Shown here piece by piece: positions 30,439 to 41,502 of a DNA stretch of 44,350 bases. A model generated the notes under the pieces. The model had not been told where the DNA came from. It saw only the letters and a list, made by a program, of their open reading frames with translations, and did no database searches. Numbering within the stretch: the first letter of the stretch is position 1; the number at the start of each line of letters is the position of its first letter. Position numbers and translations under genes: made by a program. Origin of the DNA: Gammaproteobacteria bacterium (GTDB lineage: Bacteria; Pseudomonadota; Gammaproteobacteria; SZUA-140); contig JALSGV010000172.1 in NCBI GenBank assembly GCA_026982565.1, positions 1-44,350 of the forward strand. Reading direction: 5' to 3'.

Positions 30439-30936
30439 ATGGCGACGGTCACCCTGCGCGGCAAGAACATCCGGATCGGTGGCGAACTGCCCGCCGCGGG
30501 TTCCCCCGCGCCTGATTTTATATTGGTGGATCAGAGGCTTGACGATAAAACCCTGGCGGACTACAAGGGGCGCAAGAAAATACTGGTGATCGTCCCCAGC
30601 CTGGATACGCCGGTTTGTTCCGCTTCCGCGAAACGCTTCAACGAACTGCTGGCCGGGGAGGATGTGACCGCCCTGCTGATTTCGGCGGACCTGCCCTTCG
30701 CCATGGGGCGTTGCTGCAAGGGAGCCGGACTCAACAACGTCGTCCCCCTGTCCATGATGCGCTCGCGCCGCTTCGCCCGCGACTACGGCGTTCTCATGCT
30801 CGACGGGCCGCTGGCCGGCATCACGGCGCGCGCCGTGGTGGTCGTGGACGAAACGGATACGGTGGCGTACTCGGAACTGGTGAAGGAGATCACCCATGAG
30901 CCCGATTATGAGCGGGCGCTGGCGGCCTTGCGGTAA
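30439..30936 (+). CDS. tpx: Thiol peroxidase (Tpx-type peroxiredoxin)
   Basis: The 165-aa protein reduces hydroperoxides using thioredoxin. The peroxidatic cysteine is C60 in PSLDTPVCS, and the resolving cysteine is C92 or C93 in GRCCKGAGLNN. The ending VKEITHEPDYERALAALR is characteristic of Tpx. It lies 8 nt after gcvPA and 40 nt before gcvPB, so it must be co-transcribed with them. A peroxidase gene between the two gcvP halves is unusual. Confidence 0.93.
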   Translation: MATVTLRGKNIRIGGELPAAGSPAPDFILVDQRLDDKTLADYKGRKKILVIVPSLDTPVCSASAKRFNELLAGEDVTALLISADLPFAMGRCCKGAGLNNVVPLSMMRSRRFARDYGVLMLDGPLAGITARAVVVVDETDTVAYSELVKEITHEPDYERALAALR

Positions 30937-30976
30937 CGGTGAGAATAAAAAATGATAGAGTATTCAAAGAGGCAGC

Positions 30977-32434
30977 ATGACGACACTGATTTTTGAACAA
31001 TCCCGTCCCGGGCGGCGCAACCCCAGCCACGTGCCGGCCTCGCCGCCACCCGCCGGGGATATCCCCGCCGCCCTGTTGCGTGACACGGCCCCGGCGTTGC
31101 CGGAAGTCTCGGAGATGCAGGTGGTGCGCCACTATACGCGCTTGTCGCAAAAGAATTTTTCCATCGATACCCAGTTCTATCCGCTGGGCTCATGCACCAT
31201 GAAGTACAATCCCCGCGCCTGCAACACCCTGGCCATGCTGCCCGGTTTCCTGCAGCGTCACCCCCTGGCGCCCGACGCCACGGGGCAGGGTTTGCTGGCC
31301 TGTCTGTACGAGTTGCAGGAAATACTCAAGGAGGCCACGGGCATGCGCGGCGTGTCTCTGGCGCCCATGGCCGGGGCCCAGGGCGAGTTTGCGGGCATCG
31401 CCATGATCCGCGCCTACCACGACGCGCGCGGCGATCACCGGCGCAGCGAGATCCTGGTGCCGGACGCCGCCCATGGCACCAACCCGGCCACGGCGGTGAT
31501 GTGCGGTTACAAGGCGCGCGAGATTCCCACCGACGCCCAGGGCGACGTGGACCTGGAGGCGCTCAAGGCGACCGTCGGACCGCAGACGGCGGGGTTGATG
31601 CTCACCAATCCCTCCACCCTCGGGGTGTTCGAGCGGCGCATCGTCGATATCGCCGCGGTGGTCCACGAGGCCGGGGGACTGCTGTATTACGACGGCGCCA
31701 ATCTCAATGCCATCCTCGGCAAGGTCCGCCCCGGCGACATGGGTTTCGATGTTATCCATCTGAATCTGCACAAGACTTTTTCCACGCCCCATGGCGGCGG
31801 GGGGCCGGGCGCCGGTCCGGTGGGGGTGGGCGAACGCCTCCTCCCCTATCTGCCGGTGCCGCTGGTGGCGAAGGAAGACGATACGTATCGTTTGCTGGCC
31901 GAGGCCGATCGTCCCCACACCATGGGGCGCCTCTCCACCTTTGCCGGCAACGTGGGCGTGTTATTGCGCGCCTATGTCTACGCCCGCCTCCTGGGCCGCG
32001 CGGGCATGCAGCGCGTGGCGGAGTATTCCACCCTCAACGCCAATTACATGATGGTCCGCCTGCGTGACGAGGGCTTCGATCTGGCCTTCCCGGCGCGGCG
32101 CGCCACCCATGAATTCATCGTCACCCTCAAGCGCCAGGCCAGGGATCTCGGCGTTACCGCCATGGACTTTGCCAAGCGCCTGCTGGACCACGGATTTCAT
32201 GCGCCCACCACCTATTTCCCCCTGCTGGTGCCGGAGTGCTTTCTCATCGAGCCCACCGAGACGGAGGACAAGGAGACCCTTGACCGTTTCATCGCCGCCA
32301 TGCGCGCCATCCAGGCGGAGGCGGAAAGCCAGCCCGATCTGGTCAAGGGCGCGCCCCATACCCTGCCGGTGCGCCGCCTCGACGATGTGAGGGCGGCACG
32401 GGAATTGAATCTGGTCTGGGAGGACGGGGACTGA
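30977..32434 (+). CDS. gcvPB: Glycine dehydrogenase (decarboxylating) subunit 2
   Basis: The 485-aa catalytic half of the P protein. The PLP-binding lysine is K266 in [18 protein letters not shown]. It also has [27 protein letters not shown] and [10 protein letters not shown]. It decarboxylates glycine and loads the aminomethyl group on GcvH. The ribosome site is AAAGAGG. A PfkB kinase gene follows after 49 nt. Confidence 0.97.
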   Translation: MTTLIFEQSRPGRRNPSHVPASPPPAGDIPAALLRDTAPALPEVSEMQVVRHYTRLSQKNFSIDTQFYPLGSCTMKYNPRACNTLAMLPGFLQRHPLAPDATGQGLLACLYELQEILKEATGMRGVSLAPMAGAQGEFAGIAMIRAYHDARGDHRRSEILVPDAAHGTNPATAVMCGYKAREIPTDAQGDVDLEALKATVGPQTAGLMLTNPSTLGVFERRIVDIAAVVHEAGGLLYYDGANLNAILGKVRPGDMGFDVIHLNLHKTFSTPHGGGGPGAGPVGVGERLLPYLPVPLVAKEDDTYRLLAEADRPHTMGRLSTFAGNVGVLLRAYVYARLLGRAGMQRVAEYSTLNANYMMVRLRDEGFDLAFPARRATHEFIVTLKRQARDLGVTAMDFAKRLLDHGFHAPTTYFPLLVPECFLIEPTETEDKETLDRFIAAMRAIQAEAESQPDLVKGAPHTLPVRRLDDVRAARELNLVWEDGD

Positions 32435-32483
32435 GTCTTCGCCACGCGGTTTCCACGTTTATCGACGACAAGGAAAAATTATC

Positions 32484-33422
32484 ATGACAGCACTGATTTG
32501 CGGCTCATTCGCCTACGATTCCATCATGGTGTTCCCGGACTATTTCAAGAACCACATCCTGCCCGACAAGGTGCACATGCTCAATGTCTCATTCATGGTG
32601 CCCGAGATGCGCCGTGAGTTCGGGGGCTGCGCCGGCAATATCGCCTACAATCTCAAGTTGCTGGGGGGCGAAGGCGAACCCATGGCCACGGTGGGCAAGG
32701 ATTTTCAGCCATACGCCCAGTGGATGGATCAGTGCGGCATCAGCCGCCGCCACATCCGGGTCTTCGATGAGGCCTATACGGCCCAGGCCTATATCACGAC
32801 GGACATGGACGACAACCAGATTACTGCTTTTCACCCGGGGGCCATGGGCTTGTCCCATGAGAACAAGGTCAGCGACGCCGCGGGCATCACCCTGGGCATC
32901 ATCTCCCCCGATGGGCGCGAGGGCATGGTGGAGCATGCGCAGCAGTTTCACGAGGCGGGCATTCCCTTCATTTTCGATCCCGGCCAGGGCCTGCCCATGT
33001 TCGACGGCGAGGATCTGCGCGCCTTCCTCGACAAGGCCACCTGGCTGACCCTCAATGACTATGAGGCGCAGCTGTTCCAGGAGCGCACCGGACTGTCTCC
33101 CCATGAAATGGCCGAGCACGTCAAGGCGCTGTTCATCACCCGCGGCGCCAAGGGATCACAGATCTACACCCGCGACAAGGAGATCAATATTCCCGCGGCC
33201 GCGCCCCGGGCCGTGTGCGATCCCACCGGCTGCGGCGACGCCTACCGCGCCGGCTTGTTGTATGGGTTGATGAATGATCTGGGCCTGGAGACCACGGGGC
33301 GCATCGCCTCCCTCATGGGCGCCCTCAAGATCGAGAGCCACGGCACACAGAATCACCGCTTCACGCGGGAGGAATTCGAGGCCCGCTACGAAGAGGCCTT
33401 CGGGGAGGCTCTGAATCCCTGA
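32484..33422 (+). CDS. PfkB-family sugar/nucleoside kinase (adenosine-kinase-like)
   Basis: The 312-aa protein is a ribokinase-fold kinase. The substrate-side motif is EFGGCAGNIAYNLKLLGG (46-62). The PfkB signature 2, DPTGCGDAYRAG at 256-267, contains the catalytic base D262. The N-terminus (MTALICGSFAYDSIMVFPDY) matches proteins annotated as carbohydrate or adenosine kinases in Proteobacteria. The substrate cannot be fixed from sequence. It follows the gcv operon and may be co-transcribed. Confidence 0.85.
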   Translation: MTALICGSFAYDSIMVFPDYFKNHILPDKVHMLNVSFMVPEMRREFGGCAGNIAYNLKLLGGEGEPMATVGKDFQPYAQWMDQCGISRRHIRVFDEAYTAQAYITTDMDDNQITAFHPGAMGLSHENKVSDAAGITLGIISPDGREGMVEHAQQFHEAGIPFIFDPGQGLPMFDGEDLRAFLDKATWLTLNDYEAQLFQERTGLSPHEMAEHVKALFITRGAKGSQIYTRDKEINIPAAAPRAVCDPTGCGDAYRAGLLYGLMNDLGLETTGRIASLMGALKIESHGTQNHRFTREEFEARYEEAFGEALNP

Positions 33423-33437
33423 GCCTTATTCCTCCCT

Positions 33438-33582
33438 CTCCCGGAGGGTGTCGCAAAAGCCATTCGTAGGTTGGGCTGAGGAACGAAGCCCAACAGCAAC
33501 AGCTTGAAAAACCAAACATGTTGGGCTTCGTTCCTCAGCCCAACCTACAGAAAAACCGGCTTTTGCGACGCCCTTCGGGAGG
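33438..33582. repeat. Long hairpin element between convergent genes
   Basis: Perfect 29-bp arms 33466-33494 and 33520-33548 (GTAGGTTGGGCTGAGG...) are enclosed by a second pair, GTCGCAAAAGCC at 33450-33461 and GGCTTTTGCGAC at 33558-33569. Outside these are CCCGGAGGG/CCCTTCGGGAGGG. It sits between the convergent kinase and MCP genes and would act as a bidirectional terminator. The GTAGGTTGGGCTGAGG type is a common dispersed repeat in proteobacterial intergenic DNA. Confidence 0.75.
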
Positions 33583-33610
33583 GCCGGGGTGTGGAGCGAT
33601 CCCCCACTTT

Positions 33611-35635
33611 TTACATTTTGAAGCGCGCCACCAGCCCGGTCAGCGCCTGGGAGAGCTGCGTCAGTTCGGTGCTGTGCCGCGTGGTCTGCTGGGAGCCGGA
33701 TTCCGTCTGATCGGCGATCTGGGTGATGTTGACCACATTGCGGTTGATCTCTTCCGACACGGCACTTTGCTCCTCCGCCGCGCTGGCGATCTGGGCGTTC
33801 ATTTCGTTGATGGTGTTGACGGCCTGGGTGATGGCTTCCAGGGCCTTGCCGGCGTTGACGGCCTCCTCCACGCTGTTGTTGGCGCGTTTCTGGGCCTTCT
33901 CCATGGCCAGCACGGCATTGCCCGCCCGTGACTGGAGCTGCTCGATCATGGTATCGATTTCCTGGGTGGATTCCTGGGTGCGGCTGGCCAGGGTGCGCAC
34001 CTCGTCAGCAACGACGGCGAAGCCACGGCCCTGTTCCCCGGCGCGGGCGGCTTCGATGGCGGCGTTGAGGGCGAGGAGGTTGGTTTGTTCGGCGATCTCA
34101 CGGATGACATCGACGACAGAGCCAATATTTTCACTGTCTTTCTCCAATGCGTGAATGACATCGGCAGCCTGGCCCACGTCCGAGGCGACGCCGTTGATGG
34201 CGTCCACGGTCTGTCCCACCACGTGCTGGCCATTGCCGGCCTCTTCATCGGCGCGTTTTGCCGCGACGGCGGCTTCTTCCGCATTGCGCGCCACTTCACG
34301 CACGGTGGCGGTCATTTCCGTGATGGCGGTGGCAACCTGGTCGGTCTGGTCGCGCTGCTGGCTGAGTCCCTGAGTGGTTTCTCCAGCGGTTGCGCTCAGC
34401 TCCAGGGCGGCGCACGAGAGCTGGTTGGCTGATGAGGTCACCTGATGGATGATGTCCCTCAAGTGATCGGCCATGTCGTTGAAAGCGGAGCCCACCTCGC
34501 CCAACTCGTCCCGTGATGCAACCTCGGCTTGTGAGGTCAGATCCCCTTCCGCAAGGCGGTGCGAAGCAGACTTGAGGCTGCCAATGGCGCGGCTGACCGC
34601 CTGGTAAAACCCGCCGAAGAGGTACAGCGCCGTCAACAGGGCGGCCAGTACGAGGGCCGTGATGGCGTACTTGTATTGGGTAAGGTTGGCAATGCGCTGG
34701 GTCAGCAGGGCGTCAAGTTCGCTGAATATGGCGTCATACAAGGTGTAGGTGGCGCCGATGGCGGCGGAACCCGCAGAAAAATAGCGTTTGGAATCGATGG
34801 TGATAGTGTCGGTTTCCATGAGTTCGCCACGGCTGGTGGAGACAAAGCCCATGCCGGCGGACATTGCCCTGCCCAGTGGTTCTTCAAGGCGATCCCGCAG
34901 GCTGGTGTTATGCTCAAAGGCGGTGTGCAGACCGGCCGCGGCCGCCTCCATATTGGATCCGATCCTGCCCAGCAAAAGGGTCATCTGGATGATGTCGGCG
35001 GTGTTCATTCCCCCCCGCGCCGCAATGCCGGCGCCAAATCCCCGCGCCTGCCCCATGTTTTCCGTTACCTGGGGCAGCTTGTTGACGATGGCGTTCATGA
35101 GGTAATAGCCATCAAGGGTGGGGTCATGAATCAGCTCCGATTGCTCAGCCACATGGACCAGCAGGGCCAGCACATCGGCGATGAGATCCGTATGGAATTT
35201 GAAGCTTTCTTCAGCGGAGAGATTGAAGGCGTTTTCGCGCAGATCGCGCCATGCCTGCTTGATATCGTTCCAGCGCACCGAGGTGTTTAGGGTTTGCCCG
35301 AGTCTGGCATCTATTGCGTCTATTGCGGTGACATCTTCCGCGATTTCACGGCGTTTTTCGAGAATGCGGGTTTTGAAGCCCGTGGCGCCCTTGAGGTGGG
35401 CATTGGTCATGCCGCGGTGCTGGGGGAGGTGTTGCATGATCTGGCGCAAGGGTTTGATATATTCGATCCCGTTACGCTCTTTCTCCGCCAGCTCGATGCC
35501 CTGGTTCATCTCGGTAATCAGCAGGTGCAGGGTGAGCAATAAGGGCAGGATGAAAATGGCGGAGATCACCACCATCTTGCGGGAATAGCTGAGCCGGTTC
35601 ATCAGCATCACGGCGGGGGCAAGCATTTTGTTCAT
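33611..35635 (-). CDS. Methyl-accepting chemotaxis protein with periplasmic all-helical sensor
   Basis: The 674-aa receptor has a membrane segment at ~20-42 ([20 protein letters not shown]), a ~290-residue mostly helical periplasmic domain, a second membrane segment near 330-350 ([19 protein letters not shown]), a HAMP domain ([20 protein letters not shown]) and a signalling domain whose tip contains [20 protein letters not shown] and [12 protein letters not shown]. The sensor stretch [19 protein letters not shown] loosely recalls nitrate/nitrite-sensing domains, but the ligand is unknown. A candidate sigma-28 promoter is upstream. Confidence 0.93.
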   Translation of the reverse strand: MNKMLAPAVMLMNRLSYSRKMVVISAIFILPLLLTLHLLITEMNQGIELAEKERNGIEYIKPLRQIMQHLPQHRGMTNAHLKGATGFKTRILEKRREIAEDVTAIDAIDARLGQTLNTSVRWNDIKQAWRDLRENAFNLSAEESFKFHTDLIADVLALLVHVAEQSELIHDPTLDGYYLMNAIVNKLPQVTENMGQARGFGAGIAARGGMNTADIIQMTLLLGRIGSNMEAAAAGLHTAFEHNTSLRDRLEEPLGRAMSAGMGFVSTSRGELMETDTITIDSKRYFSAGSAAIGATYTLYDAIFSELDALLTQRIANLTQYKYAITALVLAALLTALYLFGGFYQAVSRAIGSLKSASHRLAEGDLTSQAEVASRDELGEVGSAFNDMADHLRDIIHQVTSSANQLSCAALELSATAGETTQGLSQQRDQTDQVATAITEMTATVREVARNAEEAAVAAKRADEEAGNGQHVVGQTVDAINGVASDVGQAADVIHALEKDSENIGSVVDVIREIAEQTNLLALNAAIEAARAGEQGRGFAVVADEVRTLASRTQESTQEIDTMIEQLQSRAGNAVLAMEKAQKRANNSVEEAVNAGKALEAITQAVNTINEMNAQIASAAEEQSAVSEEINRNVVNITQIADQTESGSQQTTRHSTELTQLSQALTGLVARFKM

Positions 35636-35718
35636 TATTCGAGCCTCTTAACGATCAGTTCTCGCAACACGAAAGTCTTTCCTCCTCAGGAATCCGGTAG
35701 ATGCCTGATATAGGATGC

Positions 35719-35745
35719 ATATCGGAAAAATGTCCGATTTCTTGA
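35719..35745 (-). promoter_or_regulatory. Candidate sigma-28 (FliA) promoter for the MCP gene
   Basis: On the minus strand TCAAGAAA (plus 35738-35745) and TCCGATAT (plus 35719-35726) are separated by 11 nt. This matches the FliA pattern TAAAGTTT-N11-GCCGATAA in spacing and mostly in bases. It is ~85 nt before the MCP start, and flagellar-class control is typical for receptors. Confidence 0.5.
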
Positions 35746-35831
35746 GTGGGAAAAAACTTAGGCCGTATTTCTCATCAGGGTGGCAAGCCCTCGCTTGTCC
35801 CCTGGTTAGAGATGCGGGCTGACAGAGCGGA

Positions 35832-37169
35832 TCAATCGTGATCAGAGGCTTTACGCGCCTGTTCCACGAAGATGATCGTGGGAAAGTCGCGCCGCAGGGT
35901 CCGGCTGTGGAAGTTGGTCATGGTGACGCCGCGGCTGTAGTGTATCCATTCGCCCGTTTTGAAGTCGGCCCGCGGCGCGGCGATCCAGCGGCGCATGCCG
36001 CCAAATTCCACTTCAATATAGCTGTAGAGCGAGGTATGGATGAGGTCGGTAATGCGGCCTCTGTGGGGCAGTTTCGGCAGGGAGGCTTTTTGTTGCGCGG
36101 CCCGCTGTTGGTCATGGGCGGCGGCAAGCTCGGGGGTGGCCCAGAAACCCAAGTCTCCCTCGTCGTCAAATGTCGCGAATTCCACGCTGCGGAAATAGCC
36201 GTCGCGGTTGGTTCCCCCAATGATATAGATGAAATCACCATGAACAATGGCGCCGAAATTGGCGCGCGGTGAGGACAGGGGGGTGGTGGCGCGCCAGGCC
36301 GACAGGGCCCCGGAGGCCCTGTCGGCGCGGCTGGTTTCCACTACGTCGGTGTAGAGGGGGCCCTGCAGGCCACCCAGGGCGTAGAGCCTGTCCTGGTGCG
36401 CGGCGGCGGCGAGGGCATAACGTCCATGGGTCATGGCGGTGGCGGCCCGCCAGGGGGAGAGGCGGCGGCCGGGACCGGCATGGGCGAACTCCACTTCGAT
36501 CCGCCCACTGCCTTCCGATTGCCTGTGGCCGCCGATGACGTAGACGGCATTGCCCAGGGTCTTGACGGTATTGACGTAGCGCGGCATGGTCAGGGTCCGT
36601 TCTTCCTGTGACCATGGTCCCAGGGCGCCATCCGCCTGGATGTCCGCGCGCTCCACGCTGTCCAGCAATGCGCCGCCAAAGCCGCCGAGGGCATAGAGGG
36701 TGTCGTCCACCAGGGCCAGTTTGACGCAGCGGCGGGGGTAGACCAGCGCGGTCTGCTCCATTCGCCAGGGACCCAGGCTGCCATCGTCCTGAATCCTGGC
36801 GCGCTCCACCGAGCGCAGCAGGTTTTTGCCGCCAGGGCCGTTGGCCCCGCCCACGGCGTAGAGATATCCCTTATAGGCGATGGCGTCGTAAAAGCCACGC
36901 TGCTCATTGAGCGGTGCAGTGAGGCGCCAGGGCGTCAGCGTACCATCCTCGCGTATGCGGCTGTACTCCACCGTGCGCAGAAAATCCCTGCCGTCGATGC
37001 CACCGATGGCGTAGATGATATTTCCGGCCTTGACGATGGCCGCGCCGGCGCGCGGGATATTGAGGGAAGCGGTTTCCCTCCAGCCCGCCACCCACACTTT
37101 TTCTCCGGATTGCGCGGTTGCGGGCGACAACAGCGCTAGGCACAGCAGTATCGTTCTGAGGACGCTCAT
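35832..37169 (-). CDS. Secreted kelch-repeat protein with C-terminal NrfJ-like domain
   Basis: The 445-aa protein has a signal peptide (MSVLRTILLCLALLSPATAQ). About six kelch-like blades follow, each with an IYAIGGIDG/LYAVGGANG strand, then SVERARIQDDGSLGPW-type spacing, forming a beta propeller over residues ~35-350. The last ~75 residues (HRGRITDLIHTSLYSYIEVE, RRWIAAPRADFKTGEWIHYS, MTNFHSRTLRRDFPTIIFVE) match the NrfJ-like fold, small periplasmic proteins found near nitrite reductase and cytochrome genes. No function is known for the combination. It is probably periplasmic or exported. It lies 69 nt after the Aer-like MCP gene on the same strand. Confidence 0.75.
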   Translation of the reverse strand: MSVLRTILLCLALLSPATAQSGEKVWVAGWRETASLNIPRAGAAIVKAGNIIYAIGGIDGRDFLRTVEYSRIREDGTLTPWRLTAPLNEQRGFYDAIAYKGYLYAVGGANGPGGKNLLRSVERARIQDDGSLGPWRMEQTALVYPRRCVKLALVDDTLYALGGFGGALLDSVERADIQADGALGPWSQEERTLTMPRYVNTVKTLGNAVYVIGGHRQSEGSGRIEVEFAHAGPGRRLSPWRAATAMTHGRYALAAAAHQDRLYALGGLQGPLYTDVVETSRADRASGALSAWRATTPLSSPRANFGAIVHGDFIYIIGGTNRDGYFRSVEFATFDDEGDLGFWATPELAAAHDQQRAAQQKASLPKLPHRGRITDLIHTSLYSYIEVEFGGMRRWIAAPRADFKTGEWIHYSRGVTMTNFHSRTLRRDFPTIIFVEQARKASDHD

Positions 37170-37238
37170 AGGACAAGCGTACTATGAATCCTGCTTGATT
37201 TCCCGCCTTCCATCTGAATCTACGCATTCAAGCTATGT

Positions 37239-38810
37239 TCAGCAGGTAAACTGCCGTGACATGGCCTCGAACTGCCGCACCAGTTGAACCTGCAGCGCAT
37301 TGGCGTCCGAGATATGCCGGGCGCTCTGTACGGATTCCTCGGCGACCTGGCTGATTTCCCCGATATTGCCGTTGATTTTCTCGGCCACCACGCTCTGCTC
37401 CTCGGCCGCGCCGGCGATGTGGTGGTTCATGTCATTGATTTGCGATACCAGGGTGTTGATGGCCTCCAGGGCCTCGCCGCCGGCTTTCGCCCGTTCGACC
37501 CCCGTCTGCGCCTTGCTGCAACTGTCGTTCATGACATGAACCGCCTGCTGGGCGTCGCCTTGCAGGCGCGCGATGATTTCCTCGATTTCCTCGGTGGAAT
37601 CCTGGGTGCGCTGGGCCAGGGTGCGCACTTCCTCCGCCACCACGGCGAAGCCGCGCCCCTGTTCCCCGGCGCGGGCGGCCTCGATGGCGGCGTTGAGGGC
37701 CAGCAGGTTGGTCTGCTCGGCGATGTTCTTGATGACGTCGAGCACCAGGCTGATGTTTTTGCTGCGCTCGTCCAGGTTCTGAACCACGGCCGCCGCCTTG
37801 CCGATTTCCGCCGCCAGATTCTCGTTGGACGCGATGATATGGGCCATGACCTGTTGGCCGCGGCCGGTTTCCCCGCTCGCCTCATCGGCGGCCACGGAGG
37901 CCTGTTCAGCGCTTTGCGCCACTTCGCGCACGGTGGCCACCATGCGGTTCATGGCGCTGGCCACCTGCTCGGTCTCCATCTGCTGGCGGGTGATGCCCTG
38001 CGCCGACTGCTGCACGGTCACCGCGGCCTGCTCGACGACTTCATCCAGATGGGCGGCGGCCTCGGTGACCCGCCCCAGTATGGTGCGGATGCGCGCCTCC
38101 AGCATGCGGATGGCCAGCAGGGGTTTGCCCATCTCGTCCGCGCCGCCCACATACACTTGCTGCATGACCGGGTTGTCCACCACGCGCGCGGCCTCGCGGG
38201 CGGCGCGGACGATGGGGCGGGTGTAATGCCACGACAGGCCGGCGGCCAGGCAGAGGCCGGCAAGCCCCGCGCCCGCCAGCAGGGGCCAGGGGATGTCGGC
38301 GAAAAAGGCGAGGAACAATCCGGGCGCCGCGAGCAGAAAGGCCATGGCGGCGAACAGGCGTTGGGCCGCATTCAGCGCCGGTGGCCTGAAGCCCCTTCCC
38401 TTGCCGCTGTTGAGCCGCTGATAGAGTTTTTCCGCGCGCCGCACATCGTCCCGTTGCGGCTTGACCCGCACCGATTGGTAACCCACGATTTCCCCCTTTT
38501 CGAACATGGGGGTCACATAGGCGTCCACCCAGTAATGATCGCCGTTCTTGCAGCGGTTCTTGACGATGCCCATCCATGACTTGCCGGCCTTGAGGGTTTG
38601 CCACAGGTCGGCGAAGGCGACTGGCGGCATGTCGGGATGGCGCACGATGTTGTGGCTTTTTTTGAGGACCTCCTCTTCGCTGAAGCCGGAGATGTTGATG
38701 AAGTCCTCGTTGACATAGGTGATGACGCCCTTGGCGTCGGTGGTGGAGATGATCTGCATGGAAGCATCGTAATCGTTCTCGACCTGGGTGACGGGGTGAT
38801 TGATTTTCAT
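37239..38810 (-). CDS. Aer-like PAS-domain methyl-accepting chemotaxis protein
   Basis: The 523-aa receptor starts with a PAS domain (~20-125: [51 protein letters not shown]), close to the FAD-binding PAS of the aerotaxis receptor Aer. A hydrophobic hairpin (~150-195) anchors it without a periplasmic domain. The signalling domain has [20 protein letters not shown] at the tip. It probably senses redox or oxygen. The FAD-contact residues were not checked in detail. It starts 16 nt after the GGDEF-EAL gene, so the two are co-transcribed. Confidence 0.92.
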   Translation of the reverse strand: MKINHPVTQVENDYDASMQIISTTDAKGVITYVNEDFINISGFSEEEVLKKSHNIVRHPDMPPVAFADLWQTLKAGKSWMGIVKNRCKNGDHYWVDAYVTPMFEKGEIVGYQSVRVKPQRDDVRRAEKLYQRLNSGKGRGFRPPALNAAQRLFAAMAFLLAAPGLFLAFFADIPWPLLAGAGLAGLCLAAGLSWHYTRPIVRAAREAARVVDNPVMQQVYVGGADEMGKPLLAIRMLEARIRTILGRVTEAAAHLDEVVEQAAVTVQQSAQGITRQQMETEQVASAMNRMVATVREVAQSAEQASVAADEASGETGRGQQVMAHIIASNENLAAEIGKAAAVVQNLDERSKNISLVLDVIKNIAEQTNLLALNAAIEAARAGEQGRGFAVVAEEVRTLAQRTQDSTEEIEEIIARLQGDAQQAVHVMNDSCSKAQTGVERAKAGGEALEAINTLVSQINDMNHHIAGAAEEQSVVAEKINGNIGEISQVAEESVQSARHISDANALQVQLVRQFEAMSRQFTC

Positions 38811-38826
38811 GGCGAACCTCGATTTT

Positions 38827-41502
38827 TTAAACGTCCGGGGTGATGAGTTGCACCGCTTCCTCCGCCGGCAGCGGTTTGCTGAATAAAAAACCCTGATATT
38901 CCTGGCAACCCTGCGCCTGGAGATAGGCCTTCTGCGCCTTGGTCTCCACGCCCTCCGCGATCACCTGCAACGACAGCGATTGCGCGATGCCGATCACCGC
39001 GCGAATGACGGCGTCGTCTTTCTCACTACGGGCGATGCGCTGCACGAAGGACTTGTCGATCTTGAGCGCATGGAGATGAAAATCCCGCAGATAGCTGAGG
39101 GAGGAATAGCCGGTGCCGAAATCATCCAGGGAGCACTGGACGCCCAGCGCATGGAGTTCGTTCAACACCCTGATGGTATTGGCGGTATCCTGTATGGCGA
39201 TGGATTCCGTCAGTTCCACATCCAGGCATCGGGGCGGCAGGCCGCTGGACGCCAGGGCGGCTTGTACCGACTGGATGATGCGCGAACCCTGGAACTGCCG
39301 CGCGGACAGGTTGACGGCCACGACCAGGTCGTCGCGGCCCGTTTCTTTTTGCCACTGCCGGCATTGGTGACAGGCGGTCTGCAACAGCCAGTCGTCGACT
39401 TTTTCGAACAGGGCGCTTTTCTCCAGCAGGGGGATGAATTTCGCGGGCGGAACGAGGCCCAGGTCCGGGTGGCGCCAGCGCATCAGGGCCTCGAAGCCCA
39501 CGATGCGGTCGCTGTCAATGGCCAGGCGGGGCTGGTAATGGAGCAGCAACTGGTCGTCATCGAGGGCCTGGTACAGGTCATTCTTCAGGGCCAGGGCCTC
39601 GCTGCAATGGGCCGCCATCTCCCGGCGGAAAAACTTGTAGGTATTGCGCCCGGCCCGCTTGGCCTCATACATGGCCACATCGGCATGGCGGATGATATCG
39701 TCGATATTGGCGGCGTCCAGGGGATGCAATGCGATACCGATGCTCAGGGATATATAGAGCGTCTTCCCGGCAATGGAAAAGGGCTCCCTGAAGGTATCCA
39801 GCAGACGGCGGGCGACGGCGGCGGCGTCGTCGGCGCATTCCAGGTCACACAGCAGCAGGGTGAATTCGTCGCCGCCCTGGCGGGCGATGGCGTCCGGCGG
39901 GATGGCGCTTTTGTGGGCGCGGATGCTGGCCAGCAGGCGCTGCGTGACCGCCTGCAACAGCTGGTCGCCCACCGCATGGCCGAAGGAATCATTGATCTCC
40001 TTGAAATGATCGATGTCCATGAAGAGCAGCGCCATCTTCCTGCCGCTCGTCCTGGCGTTCAGGATGGCGTTCTTGATCTGCTCGCGGGCCAGGGCGCGGT
40101 TGGGCAGATCGGTGAGCACATCGTAATTGGCCAGGCGCCTGATGCGTTCGTCGCTCTGGCGCCGGTCCGTGATATCGAGGTAGGTGGCGATATAGTGGCT
40201 CACCGCCCCGCTCTCGTTGAAAACCGCATTGATTTTCACCCAGTCCGTGCTGAGTTCGCCGTTTTTGCGCCGGTTTCTGATTTCCCCCTGCCACTCCCCC
40301 TGTTCGTGGAGATCACGCCACATGTGCCGGTAGAACTGGGCGTCGTGTTCGCCCGAGGACAGGAGGCGGGGATTCTCGCCGTGTATGGCTTCGATGGGGT
40401 AGCCTGTGATGAGGGTGAAGGCCGGGTTGACGGCCTGGATTGCCCCCTCGCCATCGGTGATCATGATGCCGGTCTGGCTGTGTTCGAAGACCTTGGCGGC
40501 GATGGCCTGTTGTTTCTCCAGATAGCGCCGCCGGCGCTGTTCCTTCGCCTGCTGCAGCACCAGGGCGAAGGTGTTGGCAAAGCTGCCGACGAGGCGCTCG
40601 TCGTCGGCGGTGAACGGGCGCTTCCTTGTCTTGTCGCACAGGTAGACGCGCCCCAGCATGGCCTCATGGCTGACGATGGGCAGGGCGAGCAGGCTGGACA
40701 TGGGGGGGTGGCCCTCGGGAAATCCAACGGCGCGCGGGTCGGCGGCCATGTCGGTGATATTGAGGCGGGTGTTTTCCCGGGTGACGACGCCCAGCAGGCC
40801 CTTGCCCGCCGGCAGGGGGCCGATGCGACGCGCCTGCGCCGCGCTGATCCCGGTGTAATAGAAATTGTCCCACTGTCCGTCATCGTCCAGCAGTCCCACG
40901 GCGCCATAGCGGGCCTCGATGAGCGTGGCCAGGATCTCGATCCCCTGCTGCGCCAGAGACTGGATGTCGTGGGTGTCGTCGAGCAGTTCGAGCAGCGCCT
41001 GCGAGGCCCGGTTCAGCTCATCCAGGCGCCGGGAGAGCTGCTTGTTGTCGCATGCCAATTGGTATTGCAGTGACTGGTGCCAGTGGATGAGGGCCTCGAG
41101 GAGGCTGGCGCGCGTCACAGCCCCCACGAAATCGCCCCGGGCGTCGCACACGGCCACCGCCAGGGTGGTGGATTCCCCGCTCAACACCGGCTCGAGATCC
41201 TCCAGCGGGGCGTCCCCGGGGTAGAATCGCGTGGATTTGCGGGGGAGCAGGTCGGCGAAAATACGCATGGGGTACTGGTTGATGTACTGGACGGGCACCA
41301 GGCCCATGAAGGCGCCATCCACCTCGTCATAAACGGCGCAGACCGTATCCTGCGGGTAGCGCGCATCCAGGGGATGCTGGCCGGCGGTGACGCGCGCCAG
41401 CTTGTCCGTCAAGGCGTCGCGTATCAGTAATTTCTCCCGGAATCCCTCACCGGCCGTTATCCGGCCGGAAGAACGACGGGCTTTTTCCTGGACAGTCTCC
41501 AT
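38827..41502 (-). CDS. CBS-GAF-PAS-GGDEF-EAL c-di-GMP turnover protein
   Basis: The 891-aa cytoplasmic protein has an N-terminal CBS-like module (~33-140), a GAF domain (~180-322), a PAS domain (~335-447), then GGDEF (543-547, intact) and EAL (671-673, in [11 protein letters not shown], with DDFGTGYSS further on). Both active sites look competent, so it may make or break down c-di-GMP. No I-site RxxD precedes GGDEF. The CBS-like module is homologous to the N-terminus of the histidine kinase at 42557-43633 (shared [15 protein letters not shown] / INRYPLRIFADLVPR). The start at ATG 41502 has GGGGAGGA upstream. Confidence 0.93.
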   Translation of the reverse strand: METVQEKARRSSGRITAGEGFREKLLIRDALTDKLARVTAGQHPLDARYPQDTVCAVYDEVDGAFMGLVPVQYINQYPMRIFADLLPRKSTRFYPGDAPLEDLEPVLSGESTTLAVAVCDARGDFVGAVTRASLLEALIHWHQSLQYQLACDNKQLSRRLDELNRASQALLELLDDTHDIQSLAQQGIEILATLIEARYGAVGLLDDDGQWDNFYYTGISAAQARRIGPLPAGKGLLGVVTRENTRLNITDMAADPRAVGFPEGHPPMSSLLALPIVSHEAMLGRVYLCDKTRKRPFTADDERLVGSFANTFALVLQQAKEQRRRRYLEKQQAIAAKVFEHSQTGIMITDGEGAIQAVNPAFTLITGYPIEAIHGENPRLLSSGEHDAQFYRHMWRDLHEQGEWQGEIRNRRKNGELSTDWVKINAVFNESGAVSHYIATYLDITDRRQSDERIRRLANYDVLTDLPNRALAREQIKNAILNARTSGRKMALLFMDIDHFKEINDSFGHAVGDQLLQAVTQRLLASIRAHKSAIPPDAIARQGGDEFTLLLCDLECADDAAAVARRLLDTFREPFSIAGKTLYISLSIGIALHPLDAANIDDIIRHADVAMYEAKRAGRNTYKFFRREMAAHCSEALALKNDLYQALDDDQLLLHYQPRLAIDSDRIVGFEALMRWRHPDLGLVPPAKFIPLLEKSALFEKVDDWLLQTACHQCRQWQKETGRDDLVVAVNLSARQFQGSRIIQSVQAALASSGLPPRCLDVELTESIAIQDTANTIRVLNELHALGVQCSLDDFGTGYSSLSYLRDFHLHALKIDKSFVQRIARSEKDDAVIRAVIGIAQSLSLQVIAEGVETKAQKAYLQAQGCQEYQGFLFSKPLPAEEAVQLITPDV

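Noticed and set aside
35750..35825. Resemblance between TTTCTCATCAGGGTGGCAAGC and the region near 41646
   Set aside because: The similarity (TTTCTTATCAGGATACCGGGC) is short and patchy; it is not enough to call a repeat.
38980..41073. Plus-strand open frame of 697 codons
   Set aside because: It is antisense to the GGDEF-EAL gene, whose domains are complete; no domain is seen in the plus-strand product.
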